A stretch of 64,000 nucleotides of DNA. It comes from AP-15 sp963774345 (GTDB lineage: Bacteria; Pseudomonadota; Alphaproteobacteria; ATCC43930; CGMCC-115725). Location: contig CAVZFB010000054.1 of NCBI GenBank assembly GCA_963774345.1, positions 102,718 through 166,717 of the forward strand. The letters are read 5' to 3'. A program made the position numbers and the translations under genes. Below, piece after piece: positions 47,932 through 58,199 of this stretch; positions within the stretch are counted from its first letter, which is position 1; each line of letters begins with the position of its first letter. The notes beneath the pieces were generated by a model. It made no database searches. It was not told the origin of the DNA and saw nothing but the letters and a program-made list of their open reading frames with translations.

Positions 47932-48410
47932 GCGTGACCGACCCGTATTTATTCGCGAAGACCGCGCCTTGGAGTGCGCCGGTATTGCGACCCTCTGGGG
48001 AATTTCTCGCGCCGAGGCCTTCTGCGGGTGCAGGACACGGCTTGTGGTTGCTCGGCGCGGAACGAGCAACGGGAGAAAACCAGTATCGGGTATCTAATAT
48101 GGCTGACACTCCGAAGGTGCATCCCGAAGAGACATCTCAGAGTGGTGTCGCGGCAGTTAACGAGGCTAAGCTGCTGAATGACATCGTTCGTGAGCGCGTT
48201 CGCTTCCCACAAGACGTGCTCCGAGTCGAATTTCGCTTCGGAGAGGACTCCACGGGAGCGCCGGCTGTGTGGGTTGTGTTCGTCGCACACGACGATCTTA
48301 AGCCCTCAAAGAGCAAGATAGCGAGCCTACAACGCGCCGCAGAAGAGGTACGCTCGATAGTTCACAGTGAAAGCAACCGCTGGCCTTACGTGGAGATCTC
48401 AACCGAGTAG
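47928..48410 (+). CDS. Hypothetical protein, second gene of a lower-GC trio
   Basis: From the overlapping ATG at 47928 the frame gives 160 residues. The N-terminal 57 residues look unstructured, and the second half, from an internal ATG at 48099 (MADTPKVHPEETSQSG), has a compact alpha/beta pattern: LLNDIVRERVRFPQDVLRVEFRFGED, APAVWVVFVAHDD and SLQRAAEEVRSIVHSE. The family is unknown to me. The position between a small protein and a HEPN-like protein suggests an antitoxin-like or adaptor role, purely by context. Confidence 0.55.
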   Translation: MSVTDPYLFAKTAPWSAPVLRPSGEFLAPRPSAGAGHGLWLLGAERATGENQYRVSNMADTPKVHPEETSQSGVAAVNEAKLLNDIVRERVRFPQDVLRVEFRFGEDSTGAPAVWVVFVAHDDLKPSKSKIASLQRAAEEVRSIVHSESNRWPYVEISTE

Positions 48411-48417
48411 CCCCGCT

Positions 48418-48954
48418 TTGGCGTTCCATCACGACCTGCTTGAGCAGGCTGAGCATCTGGTCGCACGCGAACGCCAAAGACCTAAGCAAGCCAGCTTGCG
48501 GCGCGCAATATCCGCCGCTTATTACGCCCTGTTTCATCTTCTCGTCGCCGATGGCGGCCGCTTGCTTTCTCCCCCTCGACCGCCCGGACTGCGCCTGCGT
48601 ATCGGGCGGGCGTTCACTCACAGCGTGATGCGGAACGTTTGCAAGGGCTTCGTAGAAGCCAACGTGGCAGCCGCCCACGGTAAATCACCGAGCGGCATTC
48701 CTAGCGCCACTCGTGTTCTGCTCGTCTTTCCACTTGAACCTGCCCTGGTCAACGTTCTTGAAGCATTTGTCGACCTTCAGGAGGCTCGCTATCAAGCCGA
48801 TTATGATCTAACGAAACCATGGAATCGGTTAGGGGCGGCAACCCACGTCGCGACCGCTCGCGCCGCCTTCGCAAGCTGGCAAACGATCCGTCACAATCCA
48901 AATACAACCGTCTTGATGGCAGCGATTCTGCTGCAAAACCAGTGGGGAAGGTAA
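48418..48954 (+). CDS. HEPN-like helical protein, third gene of a lower-GC trio
   Basis: The protein is all-helical, starting (TTG 48418) with LAFHHDLLEQAEHLVARE and continuing KQASLRRAISAAYYALFHLLV, the alpha-helical motif typical of HEPN-domain proteins, then three further helices to NQWGR. HEPN proteins are often RNases of toxin-antitoxin or defence systems, but the RNase motif Rx4-6H is not seen clearly, so this may be an inactive or different HEPN. A GTG at 48367 would add 17 residues and overlap the upstream gene by 44 bases. About 178 residues. Confidence 0.6.
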   Translation: MAFHHDLLEQAEHLVARERQRPKQASLRRAISAAYYALFHLLVADGGRLLSPPRPPGLRLRIGRAFTHSVMRNVCKGFVEANVAAAHGKSPSGIPSATRVLLVFPLEPALVNVLEAFVDLQEARYQADYDLTKPWNRLGAATHVATARAAFASWQTIRHNPNTTVLMAAILLQNQWGR

Positions 48955-49352
48955 GAGTGATGTCAAAGTTGGATAATGTGCATTCTGGAAAGCGGTTTTC
49001 AGGTATTCCTTAAGTCGCCAAGCGTCTCGTCAAGTCTACCGGTATCGATCCTTGCGAATGCGCCGCGGGACGGGATCGAACGTCATCTCGTATCGTTGTC
49101 CAACGCCTCTTTGACGGCATCGACGAATCAATGAATAAGTAAGGTGGGATTAGCCGAGGAATCCACCGTTGTCGTCCAAGGATTTGCTCAAACAAGGGTG
49201 TGGAGGCCGAAGCGCGTCCCGGGATTGGAGAGTGGGCAGTCAAATCCAATCCAAATGCGGGGCGTTCCACCGCCACATGAAAAAAACCCAGCCGTGATGC
49301 GCGTCCGATATCACGTTTGCGGATTTCGCGAGCCGCGCCCGGCGATCCTTGC
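48955..49352. other. Intergenic region, nothing recognised
   Basis: About 400 bases after the HEPN-like gene. A very short frame at 48960 (MSKLDNVHSGKR...) follows the HEPN stop but is too small to support. No repeat, hairpin or tRNA was recognised. It is a possible downstream border of the lower-GC island. Confidence 0.35.
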
Positions 49353-49604
49353 TCATGGTTCGGTCAAGCCGGTGGCGCCGCGTTCGATCGTGACGGCCGC
49401 GGCCAGTGCTATTCCGCTGATCATGATGAAAATGTCTCGGCTCGGCGGCTGGTGCAGCCGCAACGCCGCTTCGATCTGACCCGAAGCCGCCTCGGCGCTG
49501 ATCGGAATGGCTACTTTTCCTTCGTCGAGCACCTGGGCGACGATCCCGGCCGAGCGATAAATCGGCTCGCTGGACGGGTGCGGGTTGGGATTATCCGGCG
49601 GCAT
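49353..49604 (-). CDS. Small hypothetical protein
   Basis: An 83-residue frame from ATG 49604 (MPPDNPNPHPSSEP) with a mildly amphipathic middle and a C-terminal hydrophobic segment DIFIMISGIALAAAVTI that could be a membrane anchor. No family is recognised and codon evidence is weak. It lies just downstream, on the same strand, of a small Cys-containing protein gene. Confidence 0.3.
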   Translation of the reverse strand: MPPDNPNPHPSSEPIYRSAGIVAQVLDEGKVAIPISAEAASGQIEAALRLHQPPSRDIFIMISGIALAAAVTIERGATGLTEP

Positions 49605-49606
49605 GC

Positions 49607-49936
49607 TCAGTGCTCGTGTCGGCTCGGAGCCGGGCTGAACCCGACACTGCGTCGGTTCCGCCATCCCGCGGCGGAGCCCCCGGCCAAACCCTGCGGCTGA
49701 AATTCCGCCGCTAAGTTTTCACCAAACACGACGCTGCGATGCTTCTCGCACCAACTCTCGCCCGATGGCACGGGAAAGCCGCAGAACATGCCGGGGCGCA
49801 GCGGCGATGGATCGCCCTCGATCCATCTGCAGCCACGGAAGTCGGCATCGGTCAGGGCGCCGTCACGGACGGCATCGACGACCGAGGCTTTGCGATGCGG
49901 GCGAACACCCGCATGCCGAACCGGCGTTACCATCAC
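49607..49936 (-). CDS. Small Cys-rich protein with a GcrA-like C-terminal motif
   Basis: The 109-residue frame has FRGCRWIEGDPSP followed by MFCGFPVPSGESWCEKHRSV. The arrangement C-x-W-I-E-G-(D/E)-P...C-G-x-P...W/Y-C-x-x-H resembles the zinc-ribbon-like tail found in GcrA-related alphaproteobacterial proteins. The N-terminal part is short, so this is not a complete GcrA. The tail after VVFGE may be out of frame. Function unknown. Confidence 0.45.
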   Translation of the reverse strand: MMVTPVRHAGVRPHRKASVVDAVRDGALTDADFRGCRWIEGDPSPLRPGMFCGFPVPSGESWCEKHRSVVFGENLAAEFQPQGLAGGSAAGWRNRRSVGFSPAPSRHEH

Positions 49937-50109
49937 CCTCTTAGCCCTCTATTGAGACCGGGTATTCGCCTGCTGCGATGCTTCCGGCTCAGCGGAACAT
50001 GGTAAGAGGGGATGACAGCAATCTTTCGCGCAGATGAACTCGCTGTAATCGACCGAGGTCGATGGCGTCAGCAGCGGCGCGTCTACGAACCGGCCGACGA
50101 TCGGTGGCG

Positions 50110-50623
50110 TCAACCGGTGCTAAGGCTCGCCGTCAATTTCGGCGGTGCGCGCAAGGTCTGCAACACGACGCAATAGCGCTCGGTCAATCTCAACAGGCTC
50201 TGGCGCCGATCCTCAGGCTCGTCGGTATCGAGCGTGAAGCTGAGCCTGATTTCGCGGAAACCGACCGGCGCCGCGCGGTCGACCCCGAGCGTGCCGCGGA
50301 AATCGAGATCGCCCTCGGCGCTGACCGAACCGCCCCGCAGCTTGAAGTCGATCGCGGTCGCCACCGCCTTCAAGGTGACCCCGGCACAGGCGACCAGCGC
50401 TTCGAGCAGCATGTCGCCCGAACAGGCGTCGAGCCCGCTGCCGCCGGTCGCCGGATGCAGCCCCGCTTGCACCAACGCACGCCCGGTCTCGACCTTGCAG
50501 GCGATCGCACCGTCGGCGAGGTCGCCGCGCGCCGTCAAGGTCACCACCGCCGAGCTCGGGATCCTCGCGGTATTTCTCTTTGAGGGGCGCCTGAAGCTCA
50601 CGCAGTTCATTGCTGTCCATCAT
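50110..50623 (-). CDS. OsmC family peroxiredoxin-like protein (one frameshift)
   Basis: The body contains the two OsmC redox cysteines in SGDMLLEALVACAGVTLKAV and TERYCVVLQTL, typical of OsmC/Ohr-like thiol peroxidases that reduce organic peroxides. The N-terminus MDSNELRELQAPLKEKYRED lies one frame away; deleting a C near 50558 joins it to PSSAVVTLTARGDLADG. About 170 residues. Two ATG codons, 50623 and 50620, open the frame. Same strand as the flavoprotein and oxidoreductase genes upstream. Confidence 0.85.
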
Positions 50624-50697
50624 CGACCTCTCGTTCTCAACCACCAACTCCTTCCCTACCCGCTGAGGACGCGGCGCCGGGCGCTCTGCGAGTGGCG

Positions 50698-51243
50698 TTA
50701 GCCGCGACGGACGTACAGGCGAACGGCGTCGAGCAACGCGGCGGACGGGGCGAGGCGCGGTCCCTCGCCCTCGTCGACCGGCGGGACGATGGTCACGCCC
50801 CAGCTCGGCAGCGTTTTCAGCGATGCCTGAGCCTGCGGGTGGTTGAGCAGCGGCGCGTTCAGGGACGGGCCGACGATGACCGGCGTGCCCCGCCCGATGG
50901 CCTCGGCAACCACGGATAGCGCCAGGCTGTCGGCGATGCCGTGCGCGAGCTTGTTCAGCGAGTTGAAGCTGCACGGCGCGAACAGCACCACGCCGCGCGG
51001 CGGCCGCGGGCGGATCGCCAGATCGAAATACGATTGGACGACCTGCGCCCCCTCGACATCCGCGAGCTCGCGCGACGCGATCACGCGCGAGGCGTTCGGT
51101 GTCGGGAGCGCGATGACGGTCGCAAAGCCGAGCCCGACCAGCCCGCGCAGAAGCTCGGGACAGCGCGCCGCCGTCGTCGTGCCGCTCAGCACCAGATAGG
51201 CTACGTCAAACCTTTCGTCACCAGCCGCGGCATCAGGGCTCAT
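50698..51243 (-). CDS. Flavoprotein of the HFCD family (Dfp/UbiX-like)
   Basis: The 181-residue Rossmann-like protein has RFDVAYLVLSGTTTAARCPELLRGLVGLGF near the start, VVLFAPCSFNSLNKLAHGIADSLA, and GRGTPVIVGPSLNAPLLNHP, the flavin-binding pattern of homo-oligomeric flavin-containing Cys decarboxylases and flavin prenyltransferases. It lacks the partner CoaB half, so it is not pantothenate CoaBC; a stand-alone flavoprotein of unknown reaction. In the given sequence its frame is continuous with that of the upstream oxidoreductase because of a frameshift there. Confidence 0.75.
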   Translation of the reverse strand: MSPDAAAGDERFDVAYLVLSGTTTAARCPELLRGLVGLGFATVIALPTPNASRVIASRELADVEGAQVVQSYFDLAIRPRPPRGVVLFAPCSFNSLNKLAHGIADSLALSVVAEAIGRGTPVIVGPSLNAPLLNHPQAQASLKTLPSWGVTIVPPVDEGEGPRLAPSAALLDAVRLYVRRG

Positions 51244-51269
51244 CTTGTTCCCGTTGAAACTGCGTCGGA

Positions 51270-52362
51270 TCAGAACGTCGCTTCGCGGCCGTTGTCCGAC
51301 GCCTGTTTGATGGCGTCGACCAGGCGGTGCAGGTCGACCGCGGTCTCGAAATTCGGCTGATGACTTTCGCCGTCGCGAATTGCGCGCGCGAACAGCGTGT
51401 ACATCTGTCCGACATTGGTGGCTTCGCCAGACGGCGTACCGGCTGCTGCGACGGTGAACCGCTCCGGTACCGGGATCAGCGCCAGCTTGTTGCCGCCCTT
51501 CGCCCCGTGCAGGGAAACCTCGCTCAACTGCGGCGAGTCCTCGCCGGATACGACCAAGGTCCCGTCGCGGCCGTAGATTTCCATGCGATAGCCGCTGCCG
51601 GCGAATGGAATGGCGCCGATATGCACCGACGCCACCGCGCCATTCGCCAGCCGTGCCGCTGACCAGCACGTTGTCGGGCGAGGTGACGTCGAGCCAGGTG
51701 TTGGCGCCGGTGTCGAGCCACTGCTTGGCCTGGGTCGCCACCACCGCGGACAGCCGGGAGAAATCGCCGGTGACAAAGCGCATCGCGTCGACCGTGTGGC
51801 CGTTGGCGATGGTCAGGGTGTTGGCGCCGAGCTCGGCGTCGCGCTGCCAGGTGCGGTTCGACGGCCGGGTCAACACGCCCTCGCGCATCAGGCTGACATG
51901 AACGGCCATCACCTCGCCGACATAGCCGGCCTCGACCAGTTCCTTCATGTGCATCACGGCGGGATTGACGCGGGCCTGCAGCCCGACCGCGGTGACCAGT
52001 CCTTTGGCCTTGGCCAGTGCCGCCAGTTCCACCGCCTCCGCTGTCGTCCGCCCGAGCGGCCATTCGCAATAGACGTGCTTGCCCGCCTCCAGCGCCGCCT
52101 TGGTCGGCGCGTAGTGCGACGGCACGCGCACGACGACGGCGACCGCGTCGATCTCCGGCGAGGCGACCATCTTGCGGTAGTCGTCAAAGGCCAACCGGGC
52201 GCCCCAAGCCTGGCGCGCCGCCTCGGCGCTGTCGGCTCTGGTGGTGCAGACCGCCGTCAGCTCGACTTCCGAACTGGCCTGCACCGCCGGCAGGTGGGAA
52301 CGGGCCGACCAGGTGCCCCTGACGCTGGCGCCGATCAGGCCCAGCCGAACCTTGTCTGCCAT
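51270..52362 (-). CDS. Gfo/Idh/MocA family oxidoreductase (one frameshift)
   Basis: N-terminal NAD(P)-binding domain with RLGLIGASVRGTWSARSHLPA, then the family EAGKHVYCEWPLGRT containing the conserved Glu-x-Pro element as EWPLG instead of EKPLA, and a C-terminal beta-sheet domain (GAIPFAGSGYRMEIYGRDGTLVV). The usual catalytic Lys of EKP is Trp here. A shift near 51655 joins VLVSGT to ARLANGAVASVHIG; without repair the frame reads on into the downstream flavoprotein gene. About 363 residues. Substrate, often a sugar or inositol, unknown. Confidence 0.87.
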
Positions 52363-52471
52363 ATCGCTTCCTCCCTGGAAGATCCCTTGGCTCGAGCGCG
52401 ACCGACTCTCACCCCGACTTGCGGGGCGAGGGCCGGATACGGGTCAAAGCGTTTGGCGAACTGGCCCAGGC

Positions 52472-52846
52472 CTAATCCGGCGTGCGGGTCGATTGCCAGG
52501 TCACCATCTGCCATTGGCCGCCCTTGTTGGCCCAGACGTCGGTGAAGCGGACGCCAAAGCTATTGGGACGGCCTTGCGACATGACGCTGATTTTGCAAGA
52601 TCCGGTCAGCACCACGGTATCGCCGAGGTCCTGCGCCTTGACGTCGGACGGCACGACCGAGGTGTAGACCGTTCCGCCGGATTCCATGTTTCCGATCAGG
52701 GTCTTCTTGGTATCGAGCCGTGCGCTCGAGTGGGTGTAAACGAGATCGTCGGAAATCAGCGTGTTCAGCGCGGCGAGGTCCTTTTTCGCCATCGCGTCCA
52801 TGCGCTGCTTGTCGAGGTCGATGACCTTTTGTCCGTTGCCTGCCAT
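52472..52846 (-). CDS. NTF2-like (DUF4440/SnoaL-type) protein
   Basis: The 124-residue intact protein begins with two helices (KVIDLDKQRMDAMAKKDLAALNTLISDDLVYTHSSA) and ends with the curved sheet segment FGVRFTDVWANKGGQWQMVTWQSTR, the NTF2 cone fold of DUF4440 proteins. These serve as small isomerases or ligand-binding proteins. It lies between two oxidoreductase genes on the same strand and is preceded by GAAGAGGAGAG. Confidence 0.88.
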   Translation of the reverse strand: MAGNGQKVIDLDKQRMDAMAKKDLAALNTLISDDLVYTHSSARLDTKKTLIGNMESGGTVYTSVVPSDVKAQDLGDTVVLTGSCKISVMSQGRPNSFGVRFTDVWANKGGQWQMVTWQSTRTPD

Positions 52847-52881
52847 TTGTCTCTCCTCTTCTAAGAGTTCGTTGTCGCCGG

Positions 52882-53807
52882 TCAGCGTACTTCGAGCACC
52901 AGCTTGCCTTGCAGGTGGCGCCCCTCGCTGACCCGGTGCGCCTCGGCCGCGTCGGCCAGCTTATATCGGGTGATCTTGGGCGGCCAGACCGCACCTTGGT
53001 GTAGAGCGCCAGCATGCGTTCGAGATGCGCGCGGTCGCGGGCGACGTTTGGGCGCAAGACCTGCACATCCTTGCGGCTCGGCTGAAATCCCGCCGGCGCG
53101 GCCGCGATCCACACCAGCCGCCCGCCCGACTTCAGCACGTCGTAGGAGCGCACCTGCACTTCGCCGCCAACGGTGTCGAACACGACGTCGCAATCGCCCG
53201 CCGTCTTGGTGAAATCCTGCGCGTTGTAGTCGATCGCCCGATCGGCGCCGAGGCTCTTGACGTAATCGTGGTTGCGGGCGCTGGCGGTGGTGATCACGGT
53301 GGCGCCCAGATGCTTGGCCAGCTGGATCCCAAATCCGGCCACACCTCCGGCGCCGCCCTGGATCAGGATAGTCTCGCCGGCTTTGAGCTTGGCCGTGTCC
53401 TCGACTGCCCACAACGCGGTCAGGCTGGTCAGCCCCATCGCCGCCGCCTCGGCATGGCCGAGCCGGTCCGGCTTTCTGGCGATGATCGCGGCCTTGATCG
53501 CGAGCTTTTCGGCATAGCAGCCTTCGATCCCCTGATCGGTAACCCCGAACACCGCGTCTCCGATCTTGAAGTCCGTCACGCCCGGCCCGACTGCACTGAC
53601 CACCCCGGAAAAGTCGCGCCCGAGAATATGCGGCAATTTGAGGTTGCTGTACCCGCCCCCGCCGAGCCGGACCTTGTAATCGGCGGCGTTGATGCTGGCC
53701 GCGTGTACATCGACGACGACTTCGCCCAGCCCGGCAACCGGGTCCGGCGCCTCGCCCAGCCGCAGCATCTCCGGTCCGCCATGCGCCGCGAACAGCACCG
53801 CCTTCAT
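52882..53807 (-). CDS. Zinc-independent NADP-dependent quinone oxidoreductase-like MDR protein (one frameshift)
   Basis: Medium-chain dehydrogenase/reductase starting MKAVLFAAHGGPEML, with DVHAASINAADYKVRLG, HILGRDFSGVV, the nucleotide-binding IQGGAGGVAGFGIQLAK and DVVFDTVGGEV. Zinc-ligand cysteines are absent, as in quinone oxidoreductases. Near 52985 a shift moves the C-terminus to the frame ITRYKLADAAEAHRVSEGRHLQGKLVLEVR. About 307 residues. Start ATG 53807 is preceded by GAGGAGGAAGCG. Confidence 0.88.
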
Positions 53808-54018
53808 CGCTTCCTCCTCTACCACCGTCGAATTATTGCGCGCGTCGGCCTTCGTCCCTCGCCGTCGGCTTGCTGTCAAGCGCCCCGGCACCAGCAATAA
53901 TCCCGCGCACAGCCGGATTGCCGTCGCCGTTCGGTCTCGCTAGCCTATCGGCACAACCCAGGGTGACGACGGCGATCCGGTCGACAGCGCCGGCCCAGCC
54001 GCCAAGTGGGAGGAAGAG

Positions 54019-55653
54019 ATGAAGGCTGATTACGTGATCATCGGCGCTGGATCGGCGGGCTGCGTTCTCGCCAACCGCCTAACCGAGGACCCAAATATCA
54101 GGGTCTTGCTGATCGAGGCCGGCGGGCGCGACTGGAGCCCGTACATCCACGTCCCCGCGGGCTTTATGAAAATGCTCGATCACCCGACCTTGACCTGGGG
54201 ATATCACGCCGAGCCCGACCCCGGCACCGCCGGGCGCGCGATCCTCTATCCGCGCGGGCGCGTGCTCGGCGGATCGAGCTCGATCAACGGGCTGATCTAT
54301 GTCCGCGGCCAACCCGAGGATTTCGACCACTGGGCGCAGCTCGGCAATCGCGGCTGGGGTTGGGATGACGTGCTGCCGTATTTCAGGCAAGCCGAGAACT
54401 GGGAGGGGGATGAAACCGAAGTCCGCGGCAAGGGCGGCCCGCTCTTTACCTCGAAGATGGACCGGTCGCCGCTGTGCTCGGCGGTAATCGAGGCGGGCCG
54501 CGAGATCGGCCTCGAATACCGCGATGACGTGAACGACCTGCCCGCCGGTGCCGGCGACAGCATCGGCTGGTGCCAGCAGACCCGCGGTGGCCGATGGCGC
54601 GGCAGCACCGCGCGCACCTATCTGCGTCCGGCGACGAAACGGTCCAACCTCGAAGTCGTAACCAAAGCGTTGGTACGCCGCATCCTATTCGACGGCGCCC
54701 GCGCGATCGGCGTCGAATACGAGCGCGGTGGCGCCGTGCAGCGTGCCGACGCCGCCCGCGAGGTGATCCTCTCCGCCGGCGCGGTCAACTCGCCGCATAT
54801 CCTGCAGCTGTCCGGGGTCGGCGCGCCTGAGCATCTTTCCCGGATCGGCATCCCGGTCCACCACGCATTGCCGGGGGTCGGGCAGAACCTTCAGGACCAC
54901 TACATCGTCCGTATCAGCTACCCGGTGTCAGGCATGCCGACCGTCAACGAGCGCTCGCGCGGCGTGGCGCTGGCTGGCGAGATCCTGCGCTACCTGGTCA
55001 CCGGCAAGGGCATACTGACCTACAGCGCGTCATTGGCCGCGGCCTCGGTCAAGGTGCTGGAGGAATCGGCGACCCCCGATGTGCAGTGCAGCATTGCACC
55101 CGGCAGCTTCAAGGACGGTCAGATCGGCGAGCTCGACGATTTTCCCGGCATCACCGCCGGAGCCTGGCAGATGCGGCCATTATCGCGCGGCTATGTCGAG
55201 GCCAAATCCAATGACCCAAGAGAAGCGCCGGCGATCAACCCCCGTTATCTGAGCGAGCAGACCGACCGCCGCGCCATTGTCGGCGGCCTCAGATTCGTTC
55301 GGCGGCTGTTCGCCGCTCCGGCGCTGGCCAAATATTGCGGCGCAGAAATCCTCCCCGGCGCTGCTGTCGAGACCGACGACGAATTGCTCGACTATGCCCG
55401 GCAGAAAGGCTCGACCGTCTATCACGCGACCTGCACCTGCAAGATGGGCGGCGACCAGATGGCGGTGGTCGACGATCAGCTGCGCGTCTACGGGCTCGAA
55501 GGCCTGCGGGTGATCGACGCCTCGGTAATGCCGACGGTGACCTCGACCAATACCAACGCGCCGACGATCATGATCGCCGAGCGCGGCGCCGACCTGATCC
55601 GCCGCGCCGCCCGCGAGTCGACTGCCCGAGGCCCCGCCGCCAAAGCCGCCTAA
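54019..55653 (+). CDS. GMC family FAD-dependent oxidoreductase (choline dehydrogenase-like)
   Basis: The 544-residue intact enzyme has the FAD motif DYVIIGAGSAGCVLANRL, GMC signature 1 (YPRGRVLGGSSSINGLIYVRG), signature 2 (GAVNSPHILQLSGVG) and the C-terminal catalytic region with YHATCTCKMG and SVMPTVTSTNTNAPTIMIAE. It oxidises a primary alcohol, possibly choline, polyethylene glycol or a similar substrate. GGGAGGAAGAG precedes the ATG. It is divergent from the quinone oxidoreductase-like gene across about 210 bases. Confidence 0.95.
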   Translation: MKADYVIIGAGSAGCVLANRLTEDPNIRVLLIEAGGRDWSPYIHVPAGFMKMLDHPTLTWGYHAEPDPGTAGRAILYPRGRVLGGSSSINGLIYVRGQPEDFDHWAQLGNRGWGWDDVLPYFRQAENWEGDETEVRGKGGPLFTSKMDRSPLCSAVIEAGREIGLEYRDDVNDLPAGAGDSIGWCQQTRGGRWRGSTARTYLRPATKRSNLEVVTKALVRRILFDGARAIGVEYERGGAVQRADAAREVILSAGAVNSPHILQLSGVGAPEHLSRIGIPVHHALPGVGQNLQDHYIVRISYPVSGMPTVNERSRGVALAGEILRYLVTGKGILTYSASLAAASVKVLEESATPDVQCSIAPGSFKDGQIGELDDFPGITAGAWQMRPLSRGYVEAKSNDPREAPAINPRYLSEQTDRRAIVGGLRFVRRLFAAPALAKYCGAEILPGAAVETDDELLDYARQKGSTVYHATCTCKMGGDQMAVVDDQLRVYGLEGLRVIDASVMPTVTSTNTNAPTIMIAERGADLIRRAARESTARGPAAKAA

Positions 55654-55924
55654 CGTCTGCCAACCGTGCCCCGCACCCTCGTCGAAGCTGCGCTGGTCAA
55701 GCCCGCCGCGGGCGCCGCGAAGAGGTCACCTTGACCGTCGCGGAATAGCGCGCGCTAGTGGATAAAATCTGACGGTTGATACCTACGCCGGGGGTCGGCA
55801 TTGGGTGGTGAGCCGACCTTCGCCGAACCCACGGCAAACGGGGAGGTTGCGCCGAAACCGGCCGTTCGCCGAGCGGCGACGGAACCGCGACGCTCGATCC
55901 AAAAGCGGTGCTTCTCTCTCCCTG

Positions 55925-58199
55925 CTATTCAGCTGCCGCCGCGGCGGGATGGGTCAGCTCCAATGCGCGTTGCGCGACGGCGGCGGTGGAGGGGTCGCCT
56001 TCACCGGCGAGCTGGACGGTCGGGAAGGCGAATTTAATGCCGTTCTCGTCGAACGCCTTTTTGATCATCGCGTAGGCCTTCCGCCGGATGACGAATTGCT
56101 CGCCCGGCACTGTCATCATCTTCGCGCGGATCTGGACCGCGAAATCGCCGAAGTTCTCGACGCCCTGCATCTTCAACGGCTCGATGATCAGCGGCCCCAG
56201 TTCGGGGTCTTTGGCGAGGTCTAGCCCGATCTGCTTGATCAGCCGGCGGGCCCGTTCGAGGTCGCTGTCATAGGTAATGCCGACCATCAGTTTGTCGATG
56301 ACCCAGTCGCGGCTCTGGTTTTGAACCGCACCCAACAGGCCGAACGGCACCGTATAGATTGGGCCGCGGTGGTGTCGCAACTTGACCGAGCGGATGCTGA
56401 AGCCTTCGACGGTGCCCTTGTAGCTGCCGGCCTGGATGTACTCGCCGACCCGGAAAGCATCGTCGAGCAGGTAGAACATACCGGCGATGACGTCGCGAAC
56501 GAAGGTCTGCGCGCCGAAGCCGATGGCGACGCCGACGACGCCGGCGCCGGCGATCAGAGGGCCGATCTCGACGCCCATTGCCGCCAGCGCCATCATCGCC
56601 GCAACGGCGACGACGACGAAAAACAGAATATTGCGGAAAATCGGCAGGAGCGTTCGTATCCGAGCCCGCCGCCGCGCCTCCTCGGTGTTTGGCTGGCCGA
56701 GATCGGCAGCTTCGGCGAGCTTGCGATCGATCGCCGCCTTCGCCGCCTGCCACAGGACGTCTGCAACAAGCAAGATTATGACGGCGCTCAGCACGCCGTG
56801 GACAATGCGGGCGAACAGCGTGTCCTGACTGGCGAGGTGCACGAGATCGACGCCCCAACCCCGCGCGAGCACTGCTACCGCGCCAATGATCAAGACCGCC
56901 TGAATCCCGTGTTCCAAACTTACGGCGATGAAGGTGGGCGGACCGTCAGTCTGGGACGAACCGGGGGGTCTCAGCAGCTGCTCGACCGCGCTTCGGGTCA
57001 CGAGAATGGCGGGCGGCAGCATGATGATGACGAAAACAAGCCAGAACCCCGGCTCCACGCTCATTATGCCCGGCGCCGTGACCCAGAGTACCCACATCAG
57101 GACGATGCCGATCGACAGCACTGCGTTGCGCCCACGCTGGCCGAAACAGCGCGTATCGACCGAGGGTACCTCGGCGACCTCGCGAGACGCGATAGGCCTG
57201 CGCCAAACCACTTCCAGACCTATGGCGAGGAGCCCCAAGCCGAGCGTATAGCCGACGAGCTGGAGTCCGTCGGATGAGAAACCGAGGGTGCCGCACTCCT
57301 GAACGATCACCCAAAGGAGCGCAAACCAGCCCACGAACGCGACGAGTCGCCGGCGCCAGAAGCGGGCGGCCGTCGTATCTGCGGGAATAATACGGAAACG
57401 CTCTTGAGCGGGGGCCAACAGCAAATCGCCGATGGCGGCCGCGACCCGGATGACGACAAAGGCGATCAGCCAGCCGAAATACATCTCGCGACGGATTGGA
57501 TTCCAGTCGAGGGTCAGGAACGGGCCGACGCTCCCGAGCACGAAGGCCGCCACGACGCCGAGCGCCAAGGCAAAGCGCACAGCGACGAGACGCAGGCGAT
57601 CGTTGACGGTCTTCATCGGGAGCGCGTCAATGTGGAGCCGCGTCCTTTTCGTGATTTTCCTGAACAGCCATTCGGCGCCAAAGCCAAACGCCACCAAGAC
57701 AGCAAGTCTGACGAGGGCCCAATACCCCCCATGTTCACGATGGACCGCAGTGACGCGGGCGGCGGCCCGCGTGAACTGATTAGGCAGATCGGGGATGGCG
57801 CGGGCGAGCGCAAGGATCTGCGCGTGGATCGCGCCGGCCCGGGAATTTAGGTAGCCCGCGACCGAATTGTCGGTCTGCGGCGCCCTTCCCGCCGCCGTCT
57901 TTGCCTCGCCCTGCCCCTCGAGCCATTCCTTGACCTTGGGATCGGCGAGCAAGGTCAACACCTGATAGTTCTTGGGATCGGCGAGCAGCGTCAACAGCTC
58001 ATGGATCTTGGGCGGCGTCGGCGTGCCTGAACGTGTCTCGACCTTATCGGGGGACGCGACGTCCGGCGGCATCGGAGTTCGAAAACTTGAACACTGTCGA
58101 AGCAGGTGCGCCGGGAGCCGATTGCGCAATGACGGGAGTGGCGTAACCGATGCTGAGGGCGATCGCTACGCATAGCGGGAGGCGGTTGCGTGCTCTCAT
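55925..58199 (-). CDS. Large MscS-family mechanosensitive channel (N-terminal frameshift)
   Basis: The protein starts with a signal peptide (MRARNRLPLCVAIALSIGYATPVIAQS), a proline-rich and helical periplasmic part, about ten membrane helices, and the MscS core: GPLIAGAGVVGVAIGFGAQTFVRDVIAG as pore helix, DDAFRVGEYIQAGSYKGTVEGFSIRS and VPFGLLGAVQNQSRDWV, then a C-terminal alpha/beta domain. The signal peptide and body are in different frames, joined near 58075. Length about 757 residues. It belongs to the larger, MscM/YbdG- or DUF3772-like channels. The 29-base repeat at 58297 lies about 100 bases upstream. Confidence 0.9.

Noticed and set aside
50698..52362. Apparent 554-residue oxidoreductase-flavoprotein fusion
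   Set aside because: The middle third is nonsense protein; the Gfo/Idh C-terminus continues in another frame to 51270 and the flavoprotein starts at its own ATG 51243.
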